Positions 1-7,626 of a stretch of 12,114 bases of DNA are shown piece after piece (the stretch's first letter is position 1; every line of letters starts with the position of its first letter). Source of the stretch: JALYIM01 sp040003205 (GTDB taxonomy: Bacteria > Acidobacteriota > Terriglobia > Terriglobales > Acidobacteriaceae); the NCBI GenBank assembly GCA_040003205.1, contig JBDUDA010000077.1:1-12114 (forward strand), given 5' to 3'. Below the pieces are notes generated by a model. The model was not told the DNA's origin and did not search any database. It worked only from the letters and a program-made list of their open reading frames with translations. The translations under genes and the position numbers were made by a program.

Positions 1-1886
1 GGATTAGGTGAGCGAGGAACTTCCTTTACAGCGAAGGTGCCGAAAACATCAGGATCCGCTCGCAGAACTTGTTCCGCTTGTTTAGCCACATTTGTGGTGT
101 AGGAGAGCGAGGCACCCTGGGGAGCCTGTACAACCACGATGAAGTAATTCTGGTCTTCCTGAGGCACGAATCCGGTTGGAACATGCATGTACATGTAACC
201 AGTGGCGGCAAGCCCAATCAGGAACAGCACAATCATGACATAACGAAATTTCAAGACCTGGCAGATGGCATTGCCGTAGGCTGTCGCCACCCCGTGGATG
301 CCCTTGTCAATGCCATGAGCCGCCTTGCGATATCCGTTCGACAACCACTGGACGTGCGTCCAATCCAATACCGAAAATTTGTGCTCTTCTCCTCGCAGCA
401 GTAGCGCCGCCAAAGCGGGCGAGAGCGTGAGCGCGTTGAACAGGGATATGGCTATAGAGAACGCGATAGTCAAAGAGAATTGCCGGTACAGAATTCCAGT
501 GGTGCCGGGAAAAAACGAAACCGGTACAAACACCGAAATAAGGACCAGTGAGGTGGCCACCACGGCGCTCGATACTTCGCGCATTGCCGCCGAAGTTGCG
601 GTGTGCGAATCCGTGCCGTCATCGTTGATATGGCGCTGAGCATTTTCGATTACAACAATGGCGTCATCCACCACCAGACCGGTGGCCAGGGTGATCCCAA
701 AAAGAGTCAACGAATTGATGGAAAAATGGAACGCATTGATGAATGCGAACGTTCCAATCAGCGATACGGGAATCGTAATGGCGGGGATGATGGTGGCGCG
801 CCAATCGAGCAAGAAGAAGAAAATAACAATAATGACGATCGCCACCGCTTCTTCCAGGGTGGTGATGACCTCCCTCACCGAGTCGCCGACCACGGTGGTG
901 GTGTCAAACGCCACCACATACTTGATTCCGGGGGGGAATGATTTCGAGAGCTCGACCAATGCGGCTTTTGCCGCTTTATCTACTTCCAGAGCGTTGGCAT
1001 TCGAGAGCTGCTGCACTCCGATACCAATAGCCTCATGTCCGCTGTACAAGAGGTTGGTGTCGTAGCTTTCAGCGCCGATCTCCGCGCGACCGACTTCCTT
1101 AAGTTGGACGATCCCATTGCGGGTGTTCTTAATGACGATGTTCTCGAATTCCTTCGGGTCCGAGAGACGGCCAACCACACGCAACGTGACCTGAAAATGC
1201 TGATCAGGGTCCGCAGGGGGACGGCCCAGTTGTCCGGCCGGTATTTCGACGTTCTGCTCCTGGAGCGCCGCTACCACATCGGACGCCGTCAGTTGCCGTG
1301 CCGCGAGCCTCGTGGGATCGAGCCATATTCGCATCGCATACTTGCGCTCGCCAAAGATAACTACCTCCCCTACCCCCGGAATGCGCTTCAGGGCATCCTT
1401 AACGTAGACATCCAGGTAGTTGGAGATGTACTGGTTCGTCAGACTATTATCGGGCGAATAGAAACCGGCGGCAAAAACGAAATTCGGATTTGCCTTAGTG
1501 ATGGTTACACCGGTGTTTTTGATCTCTTGCGGGAGGCGTCCCTGAGCGGTGGCGACGCGGTTCTGCACGTCCACGGCTGCGATGTTGAGGTCGTATCCAG
1601 TACGAAAAGTTACATTGATGTTACTGGTGCCATCATTGGAACTGGTGGATGTAATGTAGTGCATCCCCTGAACGCCGTTGATTTGCTGTTCCAGGGGAAT
1701 CGTCACCGCCGACTCAACCACCTGCGCATTTGCACCCACGTAGTTACTGGTGACGGTGACTTGTGGGGGCGCCAAATCCGGATACAGCGAGATTGGCAGC
1801 CCGGGAATGGACACAGCCCCCGCTAAAATGATGAGAAGGGCGCACACCGTGGCGAAAATTGGACGCTTGATGAAAAAATCAACCAC
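1..1886 (-). CDS. HAE1-family RND efflux transporter (AcrB/MexB-like), N-terminal 628 residues, cut by window edge
   Basis: Inner-membrane pump of a tripartite efflux system, driven by the proton gradient and expelling hydrophobic compounds through an adaptor and outer-membrane channel. The reading frame is open to the left edge, so about 400 residues are missing. It opens with MVDFFIKRPIFATV, the usual RND start, giving TM1 at about residues 8-28. The porter domain follows, with PDLAPPQVTV at 36-45. TM2-TM4 then lead to GLVVDDAIVVIEN, placing the proton-relay pair at Asp407/Asp408, the same numbers as in E. coli AcrB. The TM7 region and VPTGFVPQEDQ at 569-579 start the second half. The GTG start at 1886 is well supported: the frame has an upstream TAG and no other start codon between. 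Its ribosome binding site is only a weak purine run. A 13-codon frame (1879-1920) overlaps the start. The adaptor gene lies 57 bases upstream, so the two are probably one operon. The substrate cannot be told from sequence. Confidence 0.95.
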   Translation of the reverse strand, partial: MVDFFIKRPIFATVCALLIILAGAVSIPGLPISLYPDLAPPQVTVTSNYVGANAQVVESAVTIPLEQQINGVQGMHYITSTSSNDGTSNINVTFRTGYDLNIAAVDVQNRVATAQGRLPQEIKNTGVTITKANPNFVFAAGFYSPDNSLTNQYISNYLDVYVKDALKRIPGVGEVVIFGERKYAMRIWLDPTRLAARQLTASDVVAALQEQNVEIPAGQLGRPPADPDQHFQVTLRVVGRLSDPKEFENIVIKNTRNGIVQLKEVGRAEIGAESYDTNLLYSGHEAIGIGVQQLSNANALEVDKAAKAALVELSKSFPPGIKYVVAFDTTTVVGDSVREVITTLEEAVAIVIIVIFFFLLDWRATIIPAITIPVSLIGTFAFINAFHFSINSLTLFGITLATGLVVDDAIVVIENAQRHINDDGTDSHTATSAAMREVSSAVVATSLVLISVFVPVSFFPGTTGILYRQFSLTIAFSIAISLFNALTLSPALAALLLRGEEHKFSVLDWTHVQWLSNGYRKAAHGIDKGIHGVATAYGNAICQVLKFRYVMIVLFLIGLAATGYMYMHVPTGFVPQEDQNYFIVVVQAPQGASLSYTTNVAKQAEQVLRADPDVFGTFAVKEVPRSPN

Positions 1887-1943
1887 AGATGTTCTTCTTT
1901 CTTGCCGCTAAATTATTCATTTCTTTTGAACTTTATACTGGAG

Positions 1944-3032
1944 TTAGCTGAGTGGCTTGACGGGCGCCCCATCGATGAGAAACTGAGTGCCAGAGACGAT
2001 GATTTTTTCTCCGGGCTGCAACCCGCCGCTAACGGCATAGTCATTGCCAATCGTGTCGCCCAGAGTGACAGGGCGCTGCTTGGCCACGCTTCCGTTCTGA
2101 ACTGAAGTGGCTACGTAAACGAAGGACTGGCCTCCGATGCGAGTTACCGCCAGTATCGGAATTGTCGCCCCAGGCGCTGTACGCCATATCACCCGCGCCT
2201 TAACAAGCTGTGCATTCCGGAATCTTTCTAGGGTACTGTGCAGAGGTGCTTTCACAAGTATGCCCTGGAGTGAACTATCCACCTGCTGGGAAATAAAATT
2301 GATCTTCGTGCTCTCAATTAACTCTCCGCTGCTAGTGATGATCTGCACCGGCAGGCCCGTACGAATATCTTTTGCGCGCTCGGTGGGAATGTAGATGTAG
2401 GCTTCCAGTTGTGTGTTTTCGTCAACCGTCGTCAACAACGTCTGCGGAGAAACATAATCTCCGACGTGGACCGGAATATCGCCCACGATCCCCGAATAGG
2501 GCGCGGTTAGGTTGTAGTACGACAATTGTCTTTGTTGCGTGATTCGCGCCGCGGTAGAGGATTGCCAATCTGCCTTCGAATTTTCATAAGCCTGCACTGC
2601 AAGTTCATACTCTCGCTTGCTGCTCACGCCCGATTCGTACAGCTGGTGTTGACGGTCTACTTCCTGCTGGTTGTAATCCAATGTCGCTTTTTTCTGAGTT
2701 TCAGTGCTACGCTGCTGGTCGACGGTCGCCCTCTGTTTTAACGGATCAATCGTCATCAACACTTGCCCGGCGCGCACGTGGTCGCCGGACTTGACCAGGA
2801 TGCGCGTCAGCGAGCCATCTACTTGTGGCTGAATACTGGCGGAGCGACGCGACTTGACGGTGGATACATATTCGTCTGTGCGGGAAACCGGAGCCAGACT
2901 TACGGTCTGGGTCTGAACGGGAAGCGGCTGCGGGGCAGTCTCATGGGCTTGGGGTTTGCCGCATCCCGCCGCTAAAATTACGGCGCATACCAGCGAAAGC
3001 AATAAAATCTCGATCTTTCTCGATTCGACCAT
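1944..3032 (-). CDS. RND efflux periplasmic adaptor (membrane fusion protein, AcrA/MexA-like lipoprotein)
   Basis: Periplasmic adaptor that links the RND pump encoded immediately downstream to an outer-membrane channel. The 362-residue product has a lipoprotein signal: a charged start, a hydrophobic stretch and an LAAGC lipobox with the modified Cys at residue 24. Family architecture follows: first half of the lipoyl domain (about 67-97, with VKSGDHVRAGQVL), a long charged helical hairpin rich in Gln, Glu and Lys (about 99-168), the second lipoyl half (LTAPYSGIVGDIPVHVGDYV, about 175-194), then the beta-barrel and membrane-proximal domains. I chose ATG at 3032 because GAGG sits nine bases upstream and the signal peptide then has normal length. 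An in-frame GTG at 3047 would add five residues, but it overlaps that ribosome binding site and has none of its own. Length is normal for the family. Function as adaptor is confident; substrate is unknown. Confidence 0.93.
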   Translation of the reverse strand: MVESRKIEILLLSLVCAVILAAGCGKPQAHETAPQPLPVQTQTVSLAPVSRTDEYVSTVKSRRSASIQPQVDGSLTRILVKSGDHVRAGQVLMTIDPLKQRATVDQQRSTETQKKATLDYNQQEVDRQHQLYESGVSSKREYELAVQAYENSKADWQSSTAARITQQRQLSYYNLTAPYSGIVGDIPVHVGDYVSPQTLLTTVDENTQLEAYIYIPTERAKDIRTGLPVQIITSSGELIESTKINFISQQVDSSLQGILVKAPLHSTLERFRNAQLVKARVIWRTAPGATIPILAVTRIGGQSFVYVATSVQNGSVAKQRPVTLGDTIGNDYAVSGGLQPGEKIIVSGTQFLIDGAPVKPLS

Positions 3033-3041
3033 CTGCGAAAT

Positions 3042-3045
3042 CCTC
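3042..3045 (-). promoter_or_regulatory. Ribosome binding site of the RND adaptor gene
   Basis: On the minus strand GAGG lies nine bases before the ATG at 3032. It overlaps the alternative GTG (3045-3047), which argues that the GTG is not the start. Confidence 0.55.
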
Positions 3046-3128
3046 ACTATGGTAGTAAAAGATGTGGATTCCTATGGCAGAGATTCAATATGTGCTGAAA
3101 AATACAGGACTGGGTTGCCCCTTTGAAC

Positions 3129-3160
3129 CAGTGCGCGAGTTGGGAATCCCAGGAACACTG
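3129..3160. promoter_or_regulatory. Nested inverted repeats in the divergent spacer, possible operator
   Basis: The 11-base perfect palindrome TGGGAATCCCA (3141-3151) is flanked by an outer pair, CAGTG (3129-3133) and CACTG (3156-3160). It lies in the 248-base divergent region between the efflux operon and yceI, about 100 bases upstream of the adaptor start, where a repressor of the pump could bind. No regulator gene is visible in the window and no convincing -35/-10 pair was found next to it, so the role is inference only. Confidence 0.25.
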
Positions 3161-3215
3161 ACGTAATCCGCAGTTTGCAATATGATTAGGAAGCAGCATC
3201 TATCGAGGGATTGTG

Positions 3216-3248
3216 GTAATTGCCAATCCGCAAAAGTGTCACAATTAC
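3216..3248. repeat. 7-base inverted repeat upstream of yceI
   Basis: GTAATTG (3216-3222) and CAATTAC (3242-3248) are perfect inverted copies, centres 26 bases apart, ending 11 bases before the Shine-Dalgarno at 3259. This could be an operator or a 5' UTR stem, but a repeat this short in AT-richer intergenic DNA can also be chance. Confidence 0.2.
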
Positions 3249-3258
3249 GAGTCTTTTT

Positions 3259-3264
3259 GGGAGG
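3259..3264 (+). promoter_or_regulatory. Strong Shine-Dalgarno GGGAGG in front of yceI
   Basis: GGGAGG is the best ribosome binding site in the left half of the window. It is five bases from ATG at 3270, which is out of the yceI frame, and sixteen from the in-frame ATG at 3281. It therefore points to the short leader frame rather than directly to YceI. Confidence 0.55.
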
Positions 3265-3269
3265 ACTTC

Positions 3270-3314
3270 ATGATTTCTGGATGCTTCGCAAGGGCTGTGG
3301 TGGTCCGCAATTGA
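3270..3314 (+). other. Possible 14-codon leader peptide overlapping the start of yceI
   Basis: ATG at 3270, ideally spaced from GGGAGG, opens a frame coding MISGCFARAVVVRN and stopping at TGA 3312-3314. The TGA overlaps TTG at 3311-3313, which is in the yceI frame and would start MKAISG, a lysine followed by a good export signal. This layout would suit translational coupling. Alternatives are a simple out-of-frame ATG that is not used, or a sequencing frameshift near the 5' end of yceI. Confidence 0.3.
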
Positions 3315-3928
3315 AAGCAATCTCGGGTTCCATTCCCTGGCTGGCTAAAGCCACCCTTGCCTTAGTTCTGCTGCTTTTGCCGGCTGCGGTCCGTGCGCAA
3401 CAAACGACGCTGGAATTTACGCCCGCTCATACCAGGGTCGGATTTACTTTGGGCGACGTGATTCACACCGTCCACGGGTCATTCGACTTGAAGCACGGAA
3501 CCGTGCATTTCAATCCGGAGACTGGGGAAGTGAACGGCGAGATCGTTCTGGATGCCGCCAGTGGTAGAAGTGGCAATCGCACCCGCGACAGGAAAATGAA
3601 TAAGGAGGTTTTGCAGAGCGATCAATACCCGGAGATAGCTTTTCGTCCCGATCGTGTTGATGGCAAAGTTGGAATTCAAGGCACTTCGACCATTCAAATC
3701 CATGGCGTCTTCAGCATTCACGGGGCCGACCACGAGATGAGCTTCCCGATGCGCGTGGAGTTGACGAAGGACCACTGGATTGCTACCGGCAAATTCACGG
3801 TACCTTACGTGAAGTGGGGACTTAAGAATCCCAGTACGTTTATATTGCGAGTGAGTGAGTCGGTGGAAATTGATCTGCAAGCCTCAAGCGCAAATTTCGC
3901 GCTCCCTCCGGCCGAAGCACCCAAATAG
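3281..3928 (+). CDS. Secreted YceI-family protein (lipocalin-like isoprenoid-binding fold)
   Basis: YceI proteins are exported beta-barrel proteins that bind long polyisoprenoid chains; E. coli YceI is periplasmic and induced by alkaline pH. The physiological ligand here is unknown. The product is 215 residues from ATG 3281. A hydrophobic segment ATLALVLLLLPAAVRA ends in a signal-peptidase-like site before QQ (about residues 24-39). The mature part matches YceI throughout: FTPAHTRVGFTLGDVIHTVHG, LDAASGRSGNRTRDRKMNKE, then YPEIAF, and the C-terminal VPYVKWGLKNPSTFILRVS. The start is uncertain. An upstream ATG at 3182 extends the frame to 248 residues but has no ribosome binding site and would bury the signal peptide. 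TTG at 3311 gives a tighter signal peptide (MKAISG) and overlaps a small leader frame. The gene stands alone, divergent from the efflux operon and convergent with metH. The family call is confident, the start is not. Confidence 0.88.
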   Translation: MLRKGCGGPQLKAISGSIPWLAKATLALVLLLLPAAVRAQQTTLEFTPAHTRVGFTLGDVIHTVHGSFDLKHGTVHFNPETGEVNGEIVLDAASGRSGNRTRDRKMNKEVLQSDQYPEIAFRPDRVDGKVGIQGTSTIQIHGVFSIHGADHEMSFPMRVELTKDHWIATGKFTVPYVKWGLKNPSTFILRVSESVEIDLQASSANFALPPAEAPK

Positions 3929-3968
3929 AGGCACCGTGAAACGATGCGATACGGGAGTATTTTTACAA

Positions 3969-3984
3969 CACTGGCTAGCCGGTG
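3969..3984. terminator. 16-base palindrome between convergent yceI and metH, weak terminator candidate
   Basis: CACTGGCTAGCCGGTG is symmetric along its whole length apart from one G-T wobble position. It sits midway in the 72-base gap between two convergent genes, where a bidirectional terminator is expected. There is no loop of normal size and no good T-tract on either side (the minus-strand flank is TTGTAAAAAT), so a protein-binding palindrome or chance are also possible. Confidence 0.25.
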
Positions 3985-4000
3985 CTGAAATTAATAGGGC

Positions 4001-7000
4001 CTACACCACAAAATATTTCGCACTTGGATGATGAATCACTATCGCGGATGTAGATTGCTCCGGCTCTAACAGAAATCCCGAGGTAAGGCGCACGCCCACA
4101 TTTTCTTCCGGATGCAGCAATGCAAATAGCTTGGTCTGATCTTCTAAATTCGGACACGCCGGATATCCGAATGAATAGCGAGATCCGCGGTATTTCTGAT
4201 GGAAGAGGTCGCGGGTATGGGGCGAATCTTCGTTCGCAATGCCTAATTCCTCCCGCATTTTTTTATGTAAATACTCAGCGAGCGCCTCGGCGGTCTCGAC
4301 GCTGAGTCCGTGCAGGTAGAGATACCTGGTGTACTCCCCGCCTTCAAACAGACGCTGCGTCTCTTCGGATGCGCGCGATCCGATTGTCACCAGCGAAAGT
4401 CCTAGGACATCCATGATGCCGGAACTTCTGCGCGCGATGAAATCTGCAATCGATAATTTGCGGCCTTCGCGTTGACGCGGAAACGTGAAGCGCAGCAATT
4501 CTTTCGCGGAGGCGTCCCCCGCCCGCGTCTCGGGCTCGTAAACGATAATATCGTTGCCCTCGGCTTGAGCCGGGAAATATCCGTAGACAACTTTGGGATC
4601 GAAGACTCCGCTGGCGATTACTTCTTCCTCTAATTGCTTCTTGATGGGACGGAATTTCTGCTCTACCAAACGCAGGTAGTCCTCCTGCGACGCGGTTTTA
4701 AGCTGCCACTGATTTTTGAAGAGCGCTGTGTCGTTGATGTAAGGAAATATTTCCCGCAAGTCAAAGTCTTTCTTAACCCTGACGCCCCAAAACGGCGGAG
4801 TGGGAATGTTCGGAGCGTCGCTGACCACGGCACTTCGTTCCGCGAACGCTGGACCGGGTTCGGCATCTATCGCCGCCGCTTTTACATATTCCTTTACGGT
4901 GCGGCCTTCTTGCAGGCGTGCCGCACGCTTGCCATTGGGGGACGCGAGGTCTTCCATGATGTGGAGACCGGCAAAAGCGTCGTCCGCGTAGAAAACCGCG
5001 TGGGAATATTCCCGCCGCAAATCGTCTTCCACATACTTGCGGGTCAGGGCAGCTCCGCCGCAGATGACTGGGAACTCGAATTTTTGGCGCTCCAGATCTT
5101 GGATGACGTATTTCATCTCAAGCGTGGACTTCACGAGCAATCCACTTAACCCTATGGCGTCGGCCTTATGCTCCAGCGCCGATTTGATAATGTTGTCGCC
5201 CGCCTGCTTGATGCCGAGATTGATGACGCGGTACCCGTTGTTTGTCAGGATTATGTCCACCAGATTCTTGCCAATATCGTGAACGTCTCCCTTCACGGTC
5301 GCTAGAACCATGGTGGCTTTCTGTGAGCCGGCTTTTTTCTCCATCTTCGGTTCCAGATAGGCGACCGCTTGTTTCATCACGGAGGCGGAATCGAGTACCG
5401 ACGGTAATTGCATTTTGCGAGCGCCGAAAAGTTCGCCCACAGTACGCATGCCGTCGAGCAGCACATTGTTAATGAGTTCGAGAGGAGTGTATTCGAGCAG
5501 CGCGGCTTCCAGTAATTCTTCCAGCGTCTTTTTGTGCGCGCCGTCGCCAACGGATTTTTCGCCGTTGATAATGGCGAACTTTAACTTGTCGTCCACGGAC
5601 AGCGTTTCCACATGAGCCCTGGTGGAGGATTCCATCTTGCCTTTAGTTCCGGCGAAATGCTGCATGTACTTCTGTAGCGGGTCTCCATTGGAGACGTCGT
5701 GATAAATCAGCTTGCGGGCAAGCTCAACTTCCTCGTGCGGAATCTTGTACAGCGGATAAATCTTGGTGTAGTTCACGATGGCCATGTCGAGGCCGTAATT
5801 CACTGCCTCGTGCATGAACACGCTGTTGAGGACCCTGCGGGGATAGGCGTCGAGGCCGAACGAAATATTGCTCACGCCCAGGATGGTTTTGACGTCTGGA
5901 AGCTGCTGTTTGATTTTTTTGATGGCATTCAGTGTTTCGATTCCGGCGTCGCGATATTCGTCCTGTCCGGTCGAGATCGGAAGCGTCAGCGCGTCGAAGA
6001 TGATGTCGGTCGGACGCATTCCATATTTCTCGGTAGCCAGATCGTAGATGCGCTTGGCGATCGCGGCTTTTTTGTCCGCCGTCAACGCCATCCCGTCTTC
6101 ATCAATGGTCAGCGCGATTACCGCCGCGCCGTAACGCTTTGCCATGGGCAAGACTTTCGAAGTGCGTTTTTCTCCATCTTCAAGATTGATGGAATTGATG
6201 ATGGCTTTTCCGGGGATTCTCTTTAACGCCTCTTCCACAACATCGGCTTCGGTGGAATCCACGAGGATTGGAGCGGGTACCCGCGTCGCAACTTTCTCCA
6301 GGATGGACGTGATGTATCCCTTCTCGTCTTCTCCGACAATTGCGCAGCATAGGTCGAGCATGTGCGATCCGTCGTTTACCAACTTCTTGGCGAGCGCGAG
6401 GATGTCGTCGTACTTCTGATTGCGGACGAGGTTGCGAAAATGCTCGACCCGCGTCGTAGTGTTCATTTCCTCCGCCACAATCAGCGGTTTGGGGTCGAGA
6501 TCCAGTGGAACCGATGTATAGGCACTGGAGGCGGCGGCGGTCGGTTTTACCTCACGGCAGGCGGGCTCGATTCCTGAAACTGCGTCGACAACTGCCTTGA
6601 GGTGCTCCGGCGTGGTTCCGCAACAGCCTCCTACAATGCGGACGCCGTAATCTGTAACGAAGTGCTTATGAAACTGCGCTAGCTCTTGCGGTTGCAACTT
6701 GTAAACAGCGTGTCCACCTTCGTTGTGCGGAAGCCCGGCATTCGGCAACACCGAAATCTGCTTGGTGGAGTTAACCGAAAGATAGCGGACGGCGTCGTTC
6801 ATTTCTGCGGGTCCGGTAGCGCAGTTCAAGCCGATGATGTCCACATCAAACGGTTCGAGCGCAGTGAGGGCGGCTCCGATCTCCGTCCCCAGCAGCATGG
6901 TGCCGGTGGCTTCGAGCGTGACCTGAATCGTAACTGGAAGCCTTTTCCCTGCCTGCTGCATGGCTTCAAAAATTCCTACGAGCGCGGCTTTCGCCTGTAG

Positions 7001-7486
7001 AAGATCTTGCGAAGTTTCAATCAAGAGAACGTCAACGCCTCCCTCGATCAGGGCGCTTGCCTGCTCTACGTATCCCTTCACCATATCGTCAAACTTGATG
7101 TGTCCGAGTGACGGCAGCTTTGTGGTGGGACCGATGGATCCGGCTACGAAGCGAGGCTTGTCTTTGGTCGAAAATTGCTGGGCAACTTCGCGGGCGATTT
7201 TGGCGGCCGCGATATTGATCTCCGCAACTTTATCTTGCAGATCGTATTCCGCGAGCACCACGCGGGTGGCGCCGAAAGTGTCAGTCTCAACGACGTCACA
7301 CCCCACGCGATAAAAATCAGCGTGGATGTCTTTGATAATGTCGGGGCGGCTGAGCACGAGAAGCTCGTTGCAGCCTTCTTTGCCCCAGAAGTCATCCACC
7401 GTGGGATTACGAAACTGGATGTTCGTACCCATTGCGCCGTCGTAGATCACGACGCGGTCGCGCACGGCCTGGAGAAAATCGGTCAT
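4001..7486 (-). CDS. metH: Cobalamin-dependent methionine synthase, full-length
   Basis: Cytosolic enzyme that moves the methyl group of 5-methyltetrahydrofolate through cob(I)alamin to homocysteine, making methionine and tetrahydrofolate. All four modules are present in 1161 residues. The homocysteine domain (about 1-305) has its zinc cysteines in GLNCATGP (Cys222) and GGCCGTTPEH (Cys288/289). The pterin domain (about 335-590) has ILVDST, AIINSINLEDG and ILGVSNISFGL. The B12 cap and Rossmann domain (about 650-850) has DVHDIGKN with the cobalt-ligand His736, then SGLL and CGGAALT. The S-adenosylmethionine-dependent reactivation domain (about 900-1161) has RYSFGYPACP and HHPSAKYF. It lacks the extra C-terminal stretch of the 1227-residue E. 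coli enzyme; the RYSFGYPACP form with an early end resembles the version in cyanobacteria and related groups (from memory). ATG at 7486 gives the standard MetH N terminus; its ribosome binding site is weak. nuoI lies 140 bases upstream on the same strand. I see no cobalamin or SAM riboswitch in that gap. Confidence 0.98.
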   Translation of the reverse strand: MTDFLQAVRDRVVIYDGAMGTNIQFRNPTVDDFWGKEGCNELLVLSRPDIIKDIHADFYRVGCDVVETDTFGATRVVLAEYDLQDKVAEINIAAAKIAREVAQQFSTKDKPRFVAGSIGPTTKLPSLGHIKFDDMVKGYVEQASALIEGGVDVLLIETSQDLLQAKAALVGIFEAMQQAGKRLPVTIQVTLEATGTMLLGTEIGAALTALEPFDVDIIGLNCATGPAEMNDAVRYLSVNSTKQISVLPNAGLPHNEGGHAVYKLQPQELAQFHKHFVTDYGVRIVGGCCGTTPEHLKAVVDAVSGIEPACREVKPTAAASSAYTSVPLDLDPKPLIVAEEMNTTTRVEHFRNLVRNQKYDDILALAKKLVNDGSHMLDLCCAIVGEDEKGYITSILEKVATRVPAPILVDSTEADVVEEALKRIPGKAIINSINLEDGEKRTSKVLPMAKRYGAAVIALTIDEDGMALTADKKAAIAKRIYDLATEKYGMRPTDIIFDALTLPISTGQDEYRDAGIETLNAIKKIKQQLPDVKTILGVSNISFGLDAYPRRVLNSVFMHEAVNYGLDMAIVNYTKIYPLYKIPHEEVELARKLIYHDVSNGDPLQKYMQHFAGTKGKMESSTRAHVETLSVDDKLKFAIINGEKSVGDGAHKKTLEELLEAALLEYTPLELINNVLLDGMRTVGELFGARKMQLPSVLDSASVMKQAVAYLEPKMEKKAGSQKATMVLATVKGDVHDIGKNLVDIILTNNGYRVINLGIKQAGDNIIKSALEHKADAIGLSGLLVKSTLEMKYVIQDLERQKFEFPVICGGAALTRKYVEDDLRREYSHAVFYADDAFAGLHIMEDLASPNGKRAARLQEGRTVKEYVKAAAIDAEPGPAFAERSAVVSDAPNIPTPPFWGVRVKKDFDLREIFPYINDTALFKNQWQLKTASQEDYLRLVEQKFRPIKKQLEEEVIASGVFDPKVVYGYFPAQAEGNDIIVYEPETRAGDASAKELLRFTFPRQREGRKLSIADFIARRSSGIMDVLGLSLVTIGSRASEETQRLFEGGEYTRYLYLHGLSVETAEALAEYLHKKMREELGIANEDSPHTRDLFHQKYRGSRYSFGYPACPNLEDQTKLFALLHPEENVGVRLTSGFLLEPEQSTSAIVIHHPSAKYFVV

Positions 7487-7550
7487 CTTTTGCTCAGCTA
7501 TTTAATCGCTCGCAATGTAATTGGTTATGACATCACGGGCGTTTTGCGTT

Positions 7551-7583
7551 CCAGACCAAGGGCTAAGGTAGGTAATTGTCTGG
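7551..7583. repeat. Inverted repeat in the nuoI-metH gap
   Basis: CCAGAC (7551-7556) and GTCTGG (7578-7583) are inverted copies around a 21-base spacer in the 140-base gap between nuoI and metH. The stem is short, the loop is long and no T-run follows on the minus strand, so it does not look like an intrinsic terminator. I saw no riboswitch core and no convincing sigma70 promoter in the rest of the gap. Whether metH is read from nuoI or has its own promoter is open. Confidence 0.2.
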
Positions 7584-7626
7584 GCGTCGTTGGCGGACCG
7601 GCTATAAGGTATTCGGACTGCCTGTC

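Noticed and set aside
930..936. Run of seven G bases inside the RND gene, a possible frameshift site
   Set aside because: The protein reads correctly across it (SFPPGIKYVVAFD), so there is no sign of a frameshift or phase-variable tract.
1035..1826. Long open frame of 263 codons on the plus strand
   Set aside because: It is antisense to the RND transporter, whose minus-strand translation matches the family over 628 residues. The plus-strand product resembles nothing I know.
5699..6226. Open frame of 175 codons on the plus strand, with another at 4634-5149
   Set aside because: Both lie opposite metH, whose domains are continuous through these positions.
7487..7626. Possible cobalamin or SAM riboswitch upstream of metH
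   Set aside because: The 140-base gap is too short for a full cobalamin riboswitch, and I could not find a conserved core of either type or a terminator hairpin before metH.
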